Of a stretch of 64,000 bases of DNA, positions 1-8,931 are shown piece by piece. The stretch is from Streptococcus ratti FA-1 = DSM 20564 (GTDB lineage Bacteria; Bacillota; Bacilli; Lactobacillales; Streptococcaceae): assembly GCF_000286075.1 (NCBI RefSeq), contig NZ_AJTZ01000006.1, positions 1 through 64,000 of the forward strand. The letters run 5' to 3'. The number at the start of each line of letters is the position of its first letter. The stretch's first letter is position 1. The position numbers and the translations under genes were made by a program. The notes under the pieces were generated by a model. The model worked only from the letters and a program-made list of their open reading frames with translations. It made no database searches and was not told where the DNA came from.

Positions 1-40
1 GGTTCTGAGCCCTCCAGATAAGTTGTGACTAACGATAGCA

Positions 41-129
41 AAAAAGCATGGACAATAGCTGAACCAGCTCCCAATGGTTAAACTAAAAATCTAACAGTTG
101 GGCACAGTTCCTATCAGTCCATGCTTTTT
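41..129. terminator. long inverted repeat, bidirectional terminator or structured RNA
   Basis: Two perfect 13-base arms (AAAAAGCATGGAC at 41-53 and its complement at 117-129) enclose about 63 bases that fold further: CCCAA pairs with TTGGG and GTTA with TAAC. A T-run follows the right arm on the plus strand, and one also follows on the minus strand. It could end transcription of a gene left of the window or of the opp operon. The inner nested stems are more elaborate than a simple terminator. I do not recognise it as a known riboswitch. Confidence 0.5.
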
Positions 130-190
130 CTTTCTACCAAGTAATATGATAGTGTAAAAATCAATTTATTTAATTTGACAAAGAGACAGT

Positions 191-592
191 TTAATTTGCC
201 GCCTCAACAAAGACACGGGCTAGCCGTGATATACTTTGATAGCCTTCTTCAGAAACCTTTTCCGTGAGTGCACCTCCAATGCCTATCGCACAGGCTCCTG
301 CTTTTTCCCACTCTCTAACGTTATCAATTGATACTCCTCCTGAAGGCATAAGATTAACGTTAGGCAATGGATCATGAACAGCTTTAATAAAATTCTTGCC
401 TATAGCCTCACTGGGAAATAATTTTATTATCATTGCTCCCATTTTTGTCGCCTTAACAACCTCTGTTACTGTAGCACATCCTGGAGCATAGGCAGCTATT
501 TCTTCTGAGCAATGCAGACTGACCAGAAATTTTGCTCCTGCTTTGTCAGTCTGACCTGCAGTACAGCTGCAAGCCAGGTCTTTTACTACCAT
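191..592 (-). pseudogene. 5'-truncated KDPG/KHG aldolase (Eda) remnant
   Basis: The 133 codons match the C-terminal two thirds of 2-keto-3-deoxy-6-phosphogluconate aldolase, which cleaves KDPG to pyruvate and glyceraldehyde 3-phosphate. Visible are the Schiff-base lysine region (IIKLFPSEAIG) and the phosphate-binding MPSGGV and GIGGAL loops. Full-length members have about 205-215 residues, so about 70-80 N-terminal residues are missing, including the strand that carries the catalytic glutamate. The reading frame begins only 2 bases beyond the oppF stop codon, so no room exists for the lost part. I infer a non-functional fragment left by a deletion or recombination at the end of the opp operon. 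A short product from the internal ATG is possible but should be inactive. Confidence 0.75.
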
Positions 593-594
593 TT

Positions 595-1530
595 TTATAG
601 TTTTAATTCTTTTTGATAAGCTTTTGCTTCTTCTTCCGTAGATAAAACAAAATGTCCCGGGGTGATTTCACGCATCTCACGCGCCTGTCCGTCTAATTCA
701 CCGGCAGGATCATAAAGCCTGTGAACGCGCTTGCGCTCCAATTCGGGATCGGGTTCAGGAACCGCTGATAACAGGCTCTTTGTGTATGGATGAATGGGGT
801 GGTGGTAAACTTCGTCTGATGTACCAATCTCCACTATTTTCCCCCAATGCATAACACCGATACGATTGGAAATGTACTTAACCATAGATAAGTCGTGAGC
901 AATGAATAGGTAAGTCAGCCCTTGTTCATGCTGCAGTTTCTGCATCAGATTAACGACCTGAGCCTGAATGGAAACATCCAAAGCAGAGATTGGCTCATCT
1001 GCAATAATAAATTTAGGCTCTACAGCCAAAGCACGGGCTATTCCGATGCGCTGCCGCTGACCGCCTGAAAACTCATGCGGATAGCGTGTCAGATGATCCT
1101 TATTTAAGCCAACCAAGTCAAGCAGTTCTTGAACTTTAGCATCACGTTCTTCTTTGTTTTTAACTAATTTATGAGTATCAAGACCTTCAGCGATGATGTC
1201 TCTAACTTTCATACGTCCATTCAGACTGGCTTGAGGATCTTGAAAAATCATCTGCGCTTTTTTGCGAAACTCAAAAAGCTCCTTACCTTTCAAGTTTGAA
1301 ATGGTCTGCCCCTCAAAGTCAATCTCACCCTCATCAATATTATAGAGTTTAAGAATAGCACGGCCAATAGTCGTCTTACCTGAGCCGGATTCTCCGACAA
1401 GGCCAAAGACCTCGCCTTCATAAATATCAAAACTGACATTGTCAATAGCCTTGACTTCATTGGATCTGCCTTTATTAAATATCAAAGAAACATTTTTGAC
1501 TTCCACCAATTTTTTACGATTTTCAGTCAT
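595..1530 (-). CDS. oppF: Oligopeptide ABC transporter ATP-binding protein OppF
   Basis: This is the second ATPase of the oligopeptide permease; it works with OppD at the cytoplasmic face to power import of peptides. The 311 residues show Walker A (GESGSGKTT, near residue 46), the ABC signature FSGGQRQRIGIARAL, Walker B (FIIADEP) and the oligopeptide-type C-terminal extension that follows the HPYTKSLLSAVPEPDP motif. The start ATG has AAAGGAGAAGAG upstream and overlaps the oppD stop by 8 bases, which suggests translational coupling. It is the last intact gene of oppABCDF; a truncated aldolase follows immediately. Confidence 0.95.
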   Translation of the reverse strand: MTENRKKLVEVKNVSLIFNKGRSNEVKAIDNVSFDIYEGEVFGLVGESGSGKTTIGRAILKLYNIDEGEIDFEGQTISNLKGKELFEFRKKAQMIFQDPQASLNGRMKVRDIIAEGLDTHKLVKNKEERDAKVQELLDLVGLNKDHLTRYPHEFSGGQRQRIGIARALAVEPKFIIADEPISALDVSIQAQVVNLMQKLQHEQGLTYLFIAHDLSMVKYISNRIGVMHWGKIVEIGTSDEVYHHPIHPYTKSLLSAVPEPDPELERKRVHRLYDPAGELDGQAREMREITPGHFVLSTEEEAKAYQKELKL

Positions 1531-2575
1531 TAGGCTCTTCTCCTTTCAAGCTCCTCCATTTTTCCCAGCGCTTCAAAATCCTTTCTGGGGGCACGATTTG
1601 AGGAGCACGTTCATCCAGCAGCCAAGTAGCTGCATAATGCGAGTCACTGACTTTGAAAAACGGCGGTTCTTCCTCAAGATCAATGTCAAGTGCAAATTCA
1701 TTTCTCGGAGCAAAGGCATCTCCTTTGGGTGGATGCAGCAAATCAGGCGGTGTTCCCGGAATTGATTGCAGACTCCCTGCTGCCGTACTGGTTGTCGGCA
1801 TAGAATTCAAAAGTCCCCAAGTATAGGGATGCTGTGGATTGTAGAAAACCTCATCTACTGTTCCGTACTCAACAATTTTACCGGCATACATGACAGCAAC
1901 CCGATCAGCCATCCCGGCTACAACGCCTAAATCATGCGTAATGAAAATAATAGAAGACTCTGTATTCTTTTGGATTTCCTTCATCAAATGAAGAATCTGT
2001 GCCTGAATCGTCACATCAAGAGCTGTTGTCGGTTCATCAGCAATCAGAATTTCCGGATTAGTTGCAAGAGCAATGGCAATAACAGCCCGCTGGCGCATAC
2101 CGCCTGACCATTGATGAGGGTAATCATTGATGTGTTCTTCAGCATTAGGAATACCGACCTTTTTCATGATATCTAAAGCACGCGCTAAAGCTTCTTTTTT
2201 AGCAAGCTTTTCATGCTTGATGATAGGCTCAGCAATTTGCAGACCGATTCTCATTGTCGGATCCAAGCTGGTCATCGGATCCTGGAAAATCATGGAAATA
2301 TCGTTGCCGCGGATATTGACCCAGTCTTCTTCTTTTAAATCAATGAGATTGCGGCCTTTAAATTCAATGTCTCCTGAAATCTCAGCGTTTTTAGCAGACA
2401 GCCCCATCAAAGTGCGGGTTGTTACAGATTTCCCAGAGCCAGATTCACCTACAATAGCAAGGGTTTCACCCTTTTCCAGATCAAAACTGACGTCGCGGAT
2501 CGCTTTAACCTCACCAGCATAAGTATGGAAATTGACACGGAGGTTATTGACCTGTAAAATTTTTTCTTTACTCAT
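1523..2575 (-). CDS. oppD: Oligopeptide ABC transporter ATP-binding protein OppD
   Basis: First ATPase of the oligopeptide importer. Walker [11 protein letters not shown], signature [15 protein letters not shown], Walker [13 protein letters not shown] and the OppD-type tail with the [12 protein letters not shown] motif are all present in 350 residues. The start is placed at MSKEKIL because GGAGGAAGAT precedes that ATG; the open frame runs 18 codons further upstream without a ribosome site. It lies 10 bases after oppC and overlaps oppF. In streptococci this system feeds amino acid auxotrophies and also takes up peptide pheromones such as those sensed by ComR and Rgg proteins, which matters for the ComR-like gene at 24 kb. 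Confidence 0.95.
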   Translation of the reverse strand: MSKEKILQVNNLRVNFHTYAGEVKAIRDVSFDLEKGETLAIVGESGSGKSVTTRTLMGLSAKNAEISGDIEFKGRNLIDLKEEDWVNIRGNDISMIFQDPMTSLDPTMRIGLQIAEPIIKHEKLAKKEALARALDIMKKVGIPNAEEHINDYPHQWSGGMRQRAVIAIALATNPEILIADEPTTALDVTIQAQILHLMKEIQKNTESSIIFITHDLGVVAGMADRVAVMYAGKIVEYGTVDEVFYNPQHPYTWGLLNSMPTTSTAAGSLQSIPGTPPDLLHPPKGDAFAPRNEFALDIDLEEEPPFFKVSDSHYAATWLLDERAPQIVPPERILKRWEKWRSLKGEEPND

Positions 2576-2585
2576 ATCTTCCTCC

Positions 2586-3617
2586 TTAGTCCTGATCTGA
2601 TTTTGGATCAAATGCATCACGCAAGCCATCGCCCAGCAAAATAAAGGCTAAGGAAATTAGCACCAAAGCAAGAGCCGGCAGAATAATCTGATAAGGGTAG
2701 TATTGCAGGTTCTCCTGAGCATCCGAAATCAGAGACCCCAGAGAAGAAGTCGGCGGTTTCACACCTAAGTTAATAGCTGAAAGGATGGCTTCATACATGA
2801 TGGCCGAAGGAATGGTCATCATAATCTGAACGATAATAACTCCGGAAATATTAGGGAGGATATGTTTAAAAGCTATCTTAGGCCCACTTTCACCAAGGGT
2901 TCTCGCAGCTAAAACAAAATCTCTTTCCTTATAAGATAAGGTCATATTTCTGACCTGTCTGGCCATTGACGTCCAGCCGGTCAGAGCGATGGAAAGAATG
3001 ATGGCCAGTATACCATTTCCCAGCAAGAGCCCAAGCATTGTCACAATAATCAAGTTAGGAACAGAAGAAATGATTTCAATAATACGCTGCATGACCGTAT
3101 CGACCATCCCGCCGATATAACCAGAAGTAAGGCCATAAATGACACCGATGATAAGGTCAATGCAGGTCGCTGCAATTGCCACTAAGAGCGAAATACGAAT
3201 ACCAACGATAATCCGTTTGCCAAGGCTCCTTCCTAGGCTGTCAGTCCCTAATAAGAAATATTTTCCTTCAGGAACTGACTGATCCTCATAAACGTTAGAA
3301 GCAGAACTAGATCCAGGCATCTGAAACACACCATTCCAGCCGGGAATACCCAAACCACTGTTGGGCGGCAAATTCCCATAGGTAGATACCTTATCCGAAT
3401 CGAAACTATTGGCATCCTTTTGTGTTACAAACAAAGGAGACAGCAGCGAAAATGCCATAAGGAGGGTTAAAAACCAGAGTGAAACAACTGCTAATTTATT
3501 TTTCTTTAAACGCCGCCAAGCATCCTGCAGGAAAGACAGGGCTGGCTTTTCAATTTTTTCTTGTGCACTGGCACTTCCCGCACCAACAAGCACAAATTTT
3601 CTATTTTTATCTGCCAT
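2586..3617 (-). CDS. oppC: Oligopeptide ABC transporter permease OppC
   Basis: Inner membrane permease subunit paired with OppB. The 343 residues contain an N-terminal cytoplasmic segment, a first membrane helix (VVSLWFLTLLMAFSLLSPLF), a large extracytoplasmic loop, then the MetI-type permease domain with the EAA-like motif around AARTLGESGPKIAFKHILPN. The ATG before ADKNRK is chosen because TAAGGAGACTAAG sits just upstream; the longer frame (17 more codons) overlaps oppB and lacks a site. It sits 10 bases from both oppB and oppD, as expected within one transcript. Confidence 0.94.
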   Translation of the reverse strand: MADKNRKFVLVGAGSASAQEKIEKPALSFLQDAWRRLKKNKLAVVSLWFLTLLMAFSLLSPLFVTQKDANSFDSDKVSTYGNLPPNSGLGIPGWNGVFQMPGSSSASNVYEDQSVPEGKYFLLGTDSLGRSLGKRIIVGIRISLLVAIAATCIDLIIGVIYGLTSGYIGGMVDTVMQRIIEIISSVPNLIIVTMLGLLLGNGILAIILSIALTGWTSMARQVRNMTLSYKERDFVLAARTLGESGPKIAFKHILPNISGVIIVQIMMTIPSAIMYEAILSAINLGVKPPTSSLGSLISDAQENLQYYPYQIILPALALVLISLAFILLGDGLRDAFDPKSDQD

Positions 3618-3627
3618 CTTAGTCTCC

Positions 3628-4542
3628 TTACTGCAAACGAACGCGCGGGTCAACAATGCTGGTAACAATATCTGTCAGCAAAATCATACTCATCAGCATC
3701 ACCGCATAGACAATGGTTGTTCCCATAATAACAGGATAGTCATTGGACGGAATGGAGTTAACAAACTGCTCACCAATTCCTGGAATAGAAAATATCCTCT
3801 CAATTAAGACAGAACCTGTTAACAAATTAGCCGCCATGGGACCTACCAAAGTTAGGACAGGAATCATGGAATTGCGGTAGGCATGGCGATTAGCTACCTG
3901 ACGGTCTGTCAGCCCCTTAGCCCTTGCCAGCTGAATATAATCAGAATTCAACGCTTCAATCATTTCACTTCTGACAAAACGCGTAGTCACAGCAAAAGGA
4001 TTAAAGGACAGAGCTAATGTCGGAAGGATGGTTTGCGAAAAGCTCCCCCAGCCTGAAACCGGCAGAAACTGCAGCCGGTAACCCAATACATTAAGCAGAA
4101 AAACTGCCAAAATGAAAGACGGAACAGAATATCCAAGCGTTGAAATCACACTTAAAAGACCATCAATTTTATCATTTTGGTGGCGTGCCGAAACAGCCCC
4201 AACAATCAAGCCCATACCGACACCTAAAATCAAAGCCTGTATCCCAAGCTGAGCAGAAATACCCAAGCGTTGAACAATCAGGGTTGTTACCGGCTGATTA
4301 ACATACTGAAAACTCGTTCCTAAGTCGCCGGTAAAAACATTTTTCAAGTAAATCAAATACTGCTGCCACTCAGGTTTATCCAGTCCATACTGCGCATTCA
4401 AAACAGCGACTGCTTCCGGAGTTAATTTAGGATTATTAAAAGGAGTTCCTTTCATCGCCTTCATGAGAAAGAAAGTAATGGTGACAACTATAAATAAGGT
4501 CAGCAAAAGAATTCCTATACGTTTAAGAATATATTTAAGCAT
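3628..4542 (-). CDS. oppB: Oligopeptide ABC transporter permease OppB
   Basis: Permease subunit with an N-terminal membrane anchor (RIGILLLTLFIVVTITFFLMKAM) followed by five further hydrophobic segments and the loop ARAKGLTDRQVANRHAYRNS, which is the ATPase-contacting EAA region. Length 304 is normal for streptococcal OppB. Start chosen at MLKYILKRIG, preceded by AAAAGGAACATT. About 100 bases separate it from the oppA stop codon, a common arrangement that leaves space for partial termination so that the binding protein is made in excess. Confidence 0.94.
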   Translation of the reverse strand: MLKYILKRIGILLLTLFIVVTITFFLMKAMKGTPFNNPKLTPEAVAVLNAQYGLDKPEWQQYLIYLKNVFTGDLGTSFQYVNQPVTTLIVQRLGISAQLGIQALILGVGMGLIVGAVSARHQNDKIDGLLSVISTLGYSVPSFILAVFLLNVLGYRLQFLPVSGWGSFSQTILPTLALSFNPFAVTTRFVRSEMIEALNSDYIQLARAKGLTDRQVANRHAYRNSMIPVLTLVGPMAANLLTGSVLIERIFSIPGIGEQFVNSIPSNDYPVIMGTTIVYAVMLMSMILLTDIVTSIVDPRVRLQ

Positions 4543-4643
4543 AATGTTCCTTTTCTTAGCTTTTATTGGAGCTTTTTCCAATAAAAACAAGAACTGGCCT
4601 CAGCCAATCCTTGCCATGTGTGAAATTGTTCTTATCTTAAGCC

Positions 4644-6293
4644 TTATTTCTTATAAGCATAAGTGAAGTCTACGTTTAAGCCTGTAGAGCTGCGGACTAA
4701 GCCCTTGATGCTAGGATTTTGCAAGCCCTTCATACTGCGGAAGTAAATTGGATTGATATTGGCTTCGTCAAATAAAGCTTTTTCGGCTGCTTTGTAATCT
4801 TCAGCTGCTTTAGCCGGTTCTAAGGCATCCGTTGTCACAGCTTTTTCATAAGCTTGGTCATAAGCAGGGTTTGAGAACCTACCATTATTTTGGGAAGACT
4901 TGCTGGTGAAAAGGCTGTAGAAAGATGAACCTTCTGGATAGTCACCACCCCAAAGCGTCATCACAATATCAAAGTTTTGTGCTTTTGAATCTTGCAGACG
5001 CTGTTTGAAAGGAACAAACTTTTCTTCAATGGTTAAGCCTGGCAGAGCCTTCTCCCAAGCACCCTTAATATAATCAAGACCTGCTTTAGCAGTTGGTGAA
5101 TCAGCATCAGACGTAATCGTAAACTTCACTGATGTCTGACCGATTTCCTGCAAACCTTCTTTGAAAAGCTCTTTTGCCTTGTCTACATCATAGCTATAAC
5201 CAGGTGCTACTTCTTTTGATAAATCCTTGCCGTTAACTTTGGCAAGTTTATAAGGAGCTATACCGGTTGCCGCACGGGAACCAGTCGGAATAACTGTATC
5301 AACATAAGCCTTGCGGTTAGTCGCATAATTAAGAGCCTGACGGATTTTCTTGTTTGACAGGGCCTTATTGGTACCGGTTTGGTTGTATTCAAAATAGGTT
5401 GTTACAGCTTCATAAATATTGACAACATCTTTGTTGTTTTTATTAGCTTTATAAAGGGCTGGTGTATTGGAAATTTCTGCCATATCCAATTCCCCGCGCT
5501 TGTACATTTGCACGGCAGTTTCTGGTTTTTTAACAGTCTGGATGTTGATAACCTTTGTTTTTACCTTATCAGCATTCCAGTAGTATTTATTCTTTTTGAG
5601 CTTATAGCTGCCATTCGTCCCATTCCAGCCGGTTGCAATGTACGGTCCTGAATAGAGCTGACTGTCAGAATTGGTTCCGTATTTCTTGCCGACCTTATTG
5701 ACGAATGCTTCTTTTTGCGGCATAAAGCTCGTGAAGGCAAGGAGATATTCCATTTGCGGAGTTGGTGTTTCCAAAGTGAAGATAACTTTATTTCCTTCAG
5801 CCTTTACGCCCAGAGCATTGAGGTCTTTTATTTCTCCTTTGTTAATAGCTTTAGCATTTTTAACGTGGGAATCAAGTGCCAGATTTGAGTACTCAGAAGC
5901 TGTCTTAGGGTTAACGATACGCTGCCATGAGTAAACAAAGTCCTTAGCCGTAATCGCACTGCCATCCGACCACTTGATACCTTTACGAAGCGTTGCCGTA
6001 TAAGTCAGACCGTCTTTTGACACTTCAACTTTTTTAGCCAAGTCAGGAACAGTTTTTCCTTTAGCATTAACACGAAGCAGATTGCTGCCTGAATTTCCAA
6101 TAACTGTCCCAGAATAGGTATCTGTGCTCTTAGAAATATCTAAGGAGTTAATCTCTGTACGGAAATACCAATTGATTTCATCTTTTGATGACTGTTTGCT
6201 GCCATTCCCGCAGGCTGCCAAAGCAGCAGCTGAAGCTAAAGCAACCACTCCTAGACCGACATGCTTCCATGTACTTTTCTTTTTTTCTAACAT
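4644..6293 (-). CDS. oppA: Oligopeptide-binding lipoprotein OppA
   Basis: Extracellular, lipid-anchored peptide-binding subunit (SBP family 5). The protein has 549 residues with a signal peptide and lipobox LAAC, making Cys28 the lipidated residue. Family landmarks include the repeated SDGSAITAKDFVYSWQRI region and the NGRFSNPAYDQAYE region near the C-terminus. The start at MLEKKKS is supported by AAGGAGACTATT directly upstream; an in-frame ATG eight codons earlier is weaker. It heads the opp operon and is probably the most expressed gene in it. The binding protein decides which nutritional peptides and pheromones enter the cell. Confidence 0.95.
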   Translation of the reverse strand: MLEKKKSTWKHVGLGVVALASAAALAACGNGSKQSSKDEINWYFRTEINSLDISKSTDTYSGTVIGNSGSNLLRVNAKGKTVPDLAKKVEVSKDGLTYTATLRKGIKWSDGSAITAKDFVYSWQRIVNPKTASEYSNLALDSHVKNAKAINKGEIKDLNALGVKAEGNKVIFTLETPTPQMEYLLAFTSFMPQKEAFVNKVGKKYGTNSDSQLYSGPYIATGWNGTNGSYKLKKNKYYWNADKVKTKVINIQTVKKPETAVQMYKRGELDMAEISNTPALYKANKNNKDVVNIYEAVTTYFEYNQTGTNKALSNKKIRQALNYATNRKAYVDTVIPTGSRAATGIAPYKLAKVNGKDLSKEVAPGYSYDVDKAKELFKEGLQEIGQTSVKFTITSDADSPTAKAGLDYIKGAWEKALPGLTIEEKFVPFKQRLQDSKAQNFDIVMTLWGGDYPEGSSFYSLFTSKSSQNNGRFSNPAYDQAYEKAVTTDALEPAKAAEDYKAAEKALFDEANINPIYFRSMKGLQNPSIKGLVRSSTGLNVDFTYAYKK

Positions 6294-6348
6294 AATAGTC
6301 TCCTTTGTATCCTTCAATAACTGGGAATTTAAAACTAATGTTACAGAT

Positions 6349-6377
6349 ATTTTATCTTATTTTAATCTTTTTAGCAA
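6349..6377 (-). promoter_or_regulatory. Predicted sigma-A promoter of the opp operon
   Basis: On the minus strand TTGCTA (6372-6377) is followed after 17 bases by TAAAAT (6349-6354). The oppA start codon is about 55 bases further downstream. The rest of the 319-base gap between oppA and dacA holds the CodY-like box listed separately and the dacA -10; I see no gene in it. Confidence 0.55.
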
Positions 6378-6406
6378 GCTTTCAAGACGCTCCTGGAGCT
6401 CCTCCA

Positions 6407-6421
6407 AAAAGTTCAGAAAAC
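6407..6421. promoter_or_regulatory. Possible CodY box upstream of opp
   Basis: The segment reads as an 11 of 15 match to the CodY consensus AATTTTCWGAAAATT, centred on GTTCAGAAAA, about 30 bases upstream of the predicted opp -35. CodY control of opp is known in several Gram-positive bacteria. The match is moderate, so this is tentative. Confidence 0.35.
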
Positions 6422-6599
6422 GCTTTAATTAAAAGGCTTTGACAGCCATTTTTGACGTTTTTTTAAATTATTTTTTACATATTTCTCTCAAAGGTCCCGC
6501 CAAGCAGTTTGTCAGCAGCCGCTTATTTTCCCTCGCTGACAGCTTCATATCAAAACTCCATAAGTTTTAAAGAAAAGTTTTTTCTCTATTAAAATATGC

Positions 6600-6605
6600 T
6601 ATAAT
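6600..6605 (+). promoter_or_regulatory. -10 element of dacA, very close to the start codon
   Basis: TATAAT ends only 7 bases before the first ATG of the gene, and no Shine-Dalgarno-like purine run lies between them. Transcription would start at or next to the ATG, giving a leaderless mRNA. The -35 is weak (a T-rich stretch). Confidence 0.5.
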
Positions 6606-6612
6606 TAAACTT

Positions 6613-7854
6613 ATGATGAAAAAGATTTTATGCCTAGCACTGCTCTGCCTTGCTCTCTTTAGCTTTCAAGCTAAGGCTGAAGAGCACTTTGATGCAGCCG
6701 CTAAACATGCCATCGCTGTTGAAGCCAATACCGGTAAAATTCTTTATGAAAAAGATGCCACAAGTCCTGCCGGCATTGCCTCCATTACCAAGATTTTAAC
6801 AATCTATCTTGTTTATAAGGAAATCAAGGCCGGAGATTTGACTTGGAATACCAAGGTTAAAATTTCTAATTATCCCTATGGGCTGACAACCGATTACAGC
6901 GCCAGCAATGTCCCTATGGAAGCCAGAGAATATACCGTTAAACAGTTAGTGGATGCTTCCATGATTGCCAGCGCCAACAGCGCAGCCATTGCTTTAGCTG
7001 AAAAAATCGGTGGAACAGAACCCAAATTTGTTGATATGATGAAAAAGCAGCTGCAAGACTGGGGAATTACAGATGCCAAGCTAGTCAATGCTTCCGGACT
7101 CAATAACAAACTTTTAGGCGACCATATCTATCCCGGATCTGAGACTGATGAAGAAAACATGATGAGCGCCAAAGATGTCGCCATTATTGCACGACACTTG
7201 ATCAAAGACTTTCCTCAGATTCTAAAAATCACTAAAAAAACGAGTGAAGACTTTGCCGGAACCAAGATGGACACTTACAACTACATGCTGCCTAACATGC
7301 CTTATGCCCGCGAAGGAGTTGACGGTCTCAAAACAGGAACAACTGAGTTTGCAGGAGCTTCTTTTGTCGCTACTGCCAAAGAAAACGGCATGCGCATCAT
7401 TTCTGTTGTTTTAAATGCCAATAACTCTGATACCGACGATTCCGCCCGCTTCAAAGCAACCAATGATCTTCTCAATTATGTCAGCAACACTTATGAACGG
7501 ACAACATTGATTCGAAAGGGCCAGGCCTACAAAAACAGTACTGCAAAAGTCATCGATGGCAAAAAAAGCAGCGTTTCTGCTGTCGCCAAAGAAAATCTTG
7601 TTGTCATCCAGACTAAAACCAGCAGCCAAAAGAAGGCTGTGATTATTAATTCGAAAAAAGAAGGCTATACTGCAGCTGTTCAAAAAGGGCAGTCTGTCGG
7701 AGAGGCCCGTTTCAAGGACAGCAACCTTGTGGGACAAGGTTATCTCGATTCCCCGCCAACCGTCAAATTGGTTGCTAAAACTGAAGTAAAGCGCAGCTTC
7801 TTCCTAAAGGTTTGGTGGAATCACTTTGTTCGATATGTCAACGAAAAACTCTAG
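6613..7854 (+). CDS. dacA: D-alanyl-D-alanine carboxypeptidase (PBP3/DacA)
   Basis: Low-molecular-weight penicillin-binding protein that trims the terminal D-Ala from peptidoglycan pentapeptides outside the membrane. In 413 residues: signal peptide ending near AKA (21-22), the active-site SITK (Ser57, Lys60), SAN (120-122) and KTG (240-242) motifs of peptidase family S11, then a beta-rich C-terminal domain and a terminal basic-hydrophobic segment (FFLKVWWNHFVRYV) that should anchor the enzyme to the membrane. Two ATG codons stand in tandem at the start; either may be used. The promoter lies directly on the start codon. It is followed by a bidirectional terminator. Confidence 0.93.
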   Translation: MMKKILCLALLCLALFSFQAKAEEHFDAAAKHAIAVEANTGKILYEKDATSPAGIASITKILTIYLVYKEIKAGDLTWNTKVKISNYPYGLTTDYSASNVPMEAREYTVKQLVDASMIASANSAAIALAEKIGGTEPKFVDMMKKQLQDWGITDAKLVNASGLNNKLLGDHIYPGSETDEENMMSAKDVAIIARHLIKDFPQILKITKKTSEDFAGTKMDTYNYMLPNMPYAREGVDGLKTGTTEFAGASFVATAKENGMRIISVVLNANNSDTDDSARFKATNDLLNYVSNTYERTTLIRKGQAYKNSTAKVIDGKKSSVSAVAKENLVVIQTKTSSQKKAVIINSKKEGYTAAVQKGQSVGEARFKDSNLVGQGYLDSPPTVKLVAKTEVKRSFFLKVWWNHFVRYVNEKL

Positions 7855-7892
7855 CAGAATCAAAAGATCTTGCTGTGAATACAACATTAACT

Positions 7893-7937
7893 AAAAAAGC
7901 AGGCAAACAGGCGTTTAAACCTTCTGTCTGCTTTTTT
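7893..7937. terminator. Bidirectional terminator between dacA and the lipoprotein gene
   Basis: AAAAAAGCAGGCA (7893-7905) pairs with TGTCTGCTTTTTT (7925-7937), with one G-T pair. A-run and T-run flank it, so it can serve both convergent genes. Confidence 0.85.
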
Positions 7938-7957
7938 GTTAATGATAGCTAGGCTGT

Positions 7958-8764
7958 TTAAATAGAATCAGAATCAGAATCGTCAGAATCATCAGAAGTT
8001 GAGTCACTGACTGAAAATTGTGAGTCTTTCACCTTATTCCATTTTGAAAATGTTCCGTCTGCTTCTAAATCAAGCTGGCCTCTTTGCCCATCATAAGACA
8101 GCTGCAAGTTGAAGTCTTTTAGGTAGAACGTTTTCTTATCAAAGGTCACCTCAAAGTCTTTTTTTAATTCAGACTGATTGATTCCTCTAATATAAAGATT
8201 CAGCTCTTCCTTGAATAAAGAAACGAGGTCTACATTTTGGCTGCGTAAGGTCAGCTTGTATTCGCTGCCGCTCTGTTTAAGGACTAGGTCATCCTCCATA
8301 GAATAAAGAACTTTTAAGAAATTGAAGTAACTCGGACGAACAGTATATCTGCCTTGAGGGTCAGCTGTCTTCCAGCTGCCATTTTTTGAGGTACGCACTC
8401 GAGCAGTATTTTGATCTCCAACAATCTCTTGGTACTGATTAGCCCCATTGACTGTCTCATCAATAACAACATTGGCCTTTTTGATAGTTTCACCGGAACT
8501 GTCATATCCTAAATCAGCCACCATGTGCTGGCTTTTACGCCCATTTGAGCTAACATCTGTATTCATTTCAAAATGTACTGTTTCAATCTCGTCATTGGCT
8601 TCTTTAACCTTATCCAAGAAATCTTCAATAGACATCTTTTTATTGGTCTTCCGAGCTGTCTGCTGCCTTTGCCGTGAATTCATTAGACGCTGAGGAACAC
8701 AGCCCGTCACTAACAACAAGGCTGCCAAGACAGTTACTAAAATAGCATGTTTTTTCTTCATCAT
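7958..8764 (-). CDS. Putative lipoprotein of unknown function
   Basis: The 268-residue product starts with a lipoprotein signal peptide (basic MMKKKH, hydrophobic core, lipobox LVTGC with Cys22 as the anchor). A basic, Gln-rich spacer precedes a globular part with alternating beta-type sequence (HFEMNTDV, ADLGYD, YKLTLRSQNV), which recalls LolA/LppX-like beta-sheet lipoproteins, but I cannot name the family. The C-terminus is a low-complexity Ser-Asp tail (SDSTSDDSDDSDSDSI). Start chosen at the tandem ATG after AAAGGGAGAA. The gene stands alone between two terminator or promoter regions and is convergent with dacA. Confidence 0.8.
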   Translation of the reverse strand: MMKKKHAILVTVLAALLLVTGCVPQRLMNSRQRQQTARKTNKKMSIEDFLDKVKEANDEIETVHFEMNTDVSSNGRKSQHMVADLGYDSSGETIKKANVVIDETVNGANQYQEIVGDQNTARVRTSKNGSWKTADPQGRYTVRPSYFNFLKVLYSMEDDLVLKQSGSEYKLTLRSQNVDLVSLFKEELNLYIRGINQSELKKDFEVTFDKKTFYLKDFNLQLSYDGQRGQLDLEADGTFSKWNKVKDSQFSVSDSTSDDSDDSDSDSI

Positions 8765-8854
8765 TTCTCCCTTTCTCCCTTCCAAAGAGGTACTGCCTCT
8801 ATGTTCTTCATTTTATCATTTTTTGAAAGCCGTTTCAATACGCTCATCATTCCT

Positions 8855-8883
8855 TTGACAAATGTGGAAAAGGCAGCTATCAT
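8855..8883 (+). promoter_or_regulatory. Predicted promoter of the LysR gene
   Basis: TTGACA (8855-8860), 17-base spacer, TATCAT (8878-8883). The ATG of the regulator follows about 48 bases downstream with a good GGGAGG ribosome site. Confidence 0.65.
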
Positions 8884-8931
8884 GTATTATAATAAAGGCA
8901 AAGCCAGATTAGATCACTCGGGAGGCTGTTT

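Noticed and set aside
1-130. tmRNA or known riboswitch at the left edge
   Set aside because: The sequence does not show tmRNA ends, T-box, preQ1 or THF motifs that I can recognise, so only an inverted repeat is reported.
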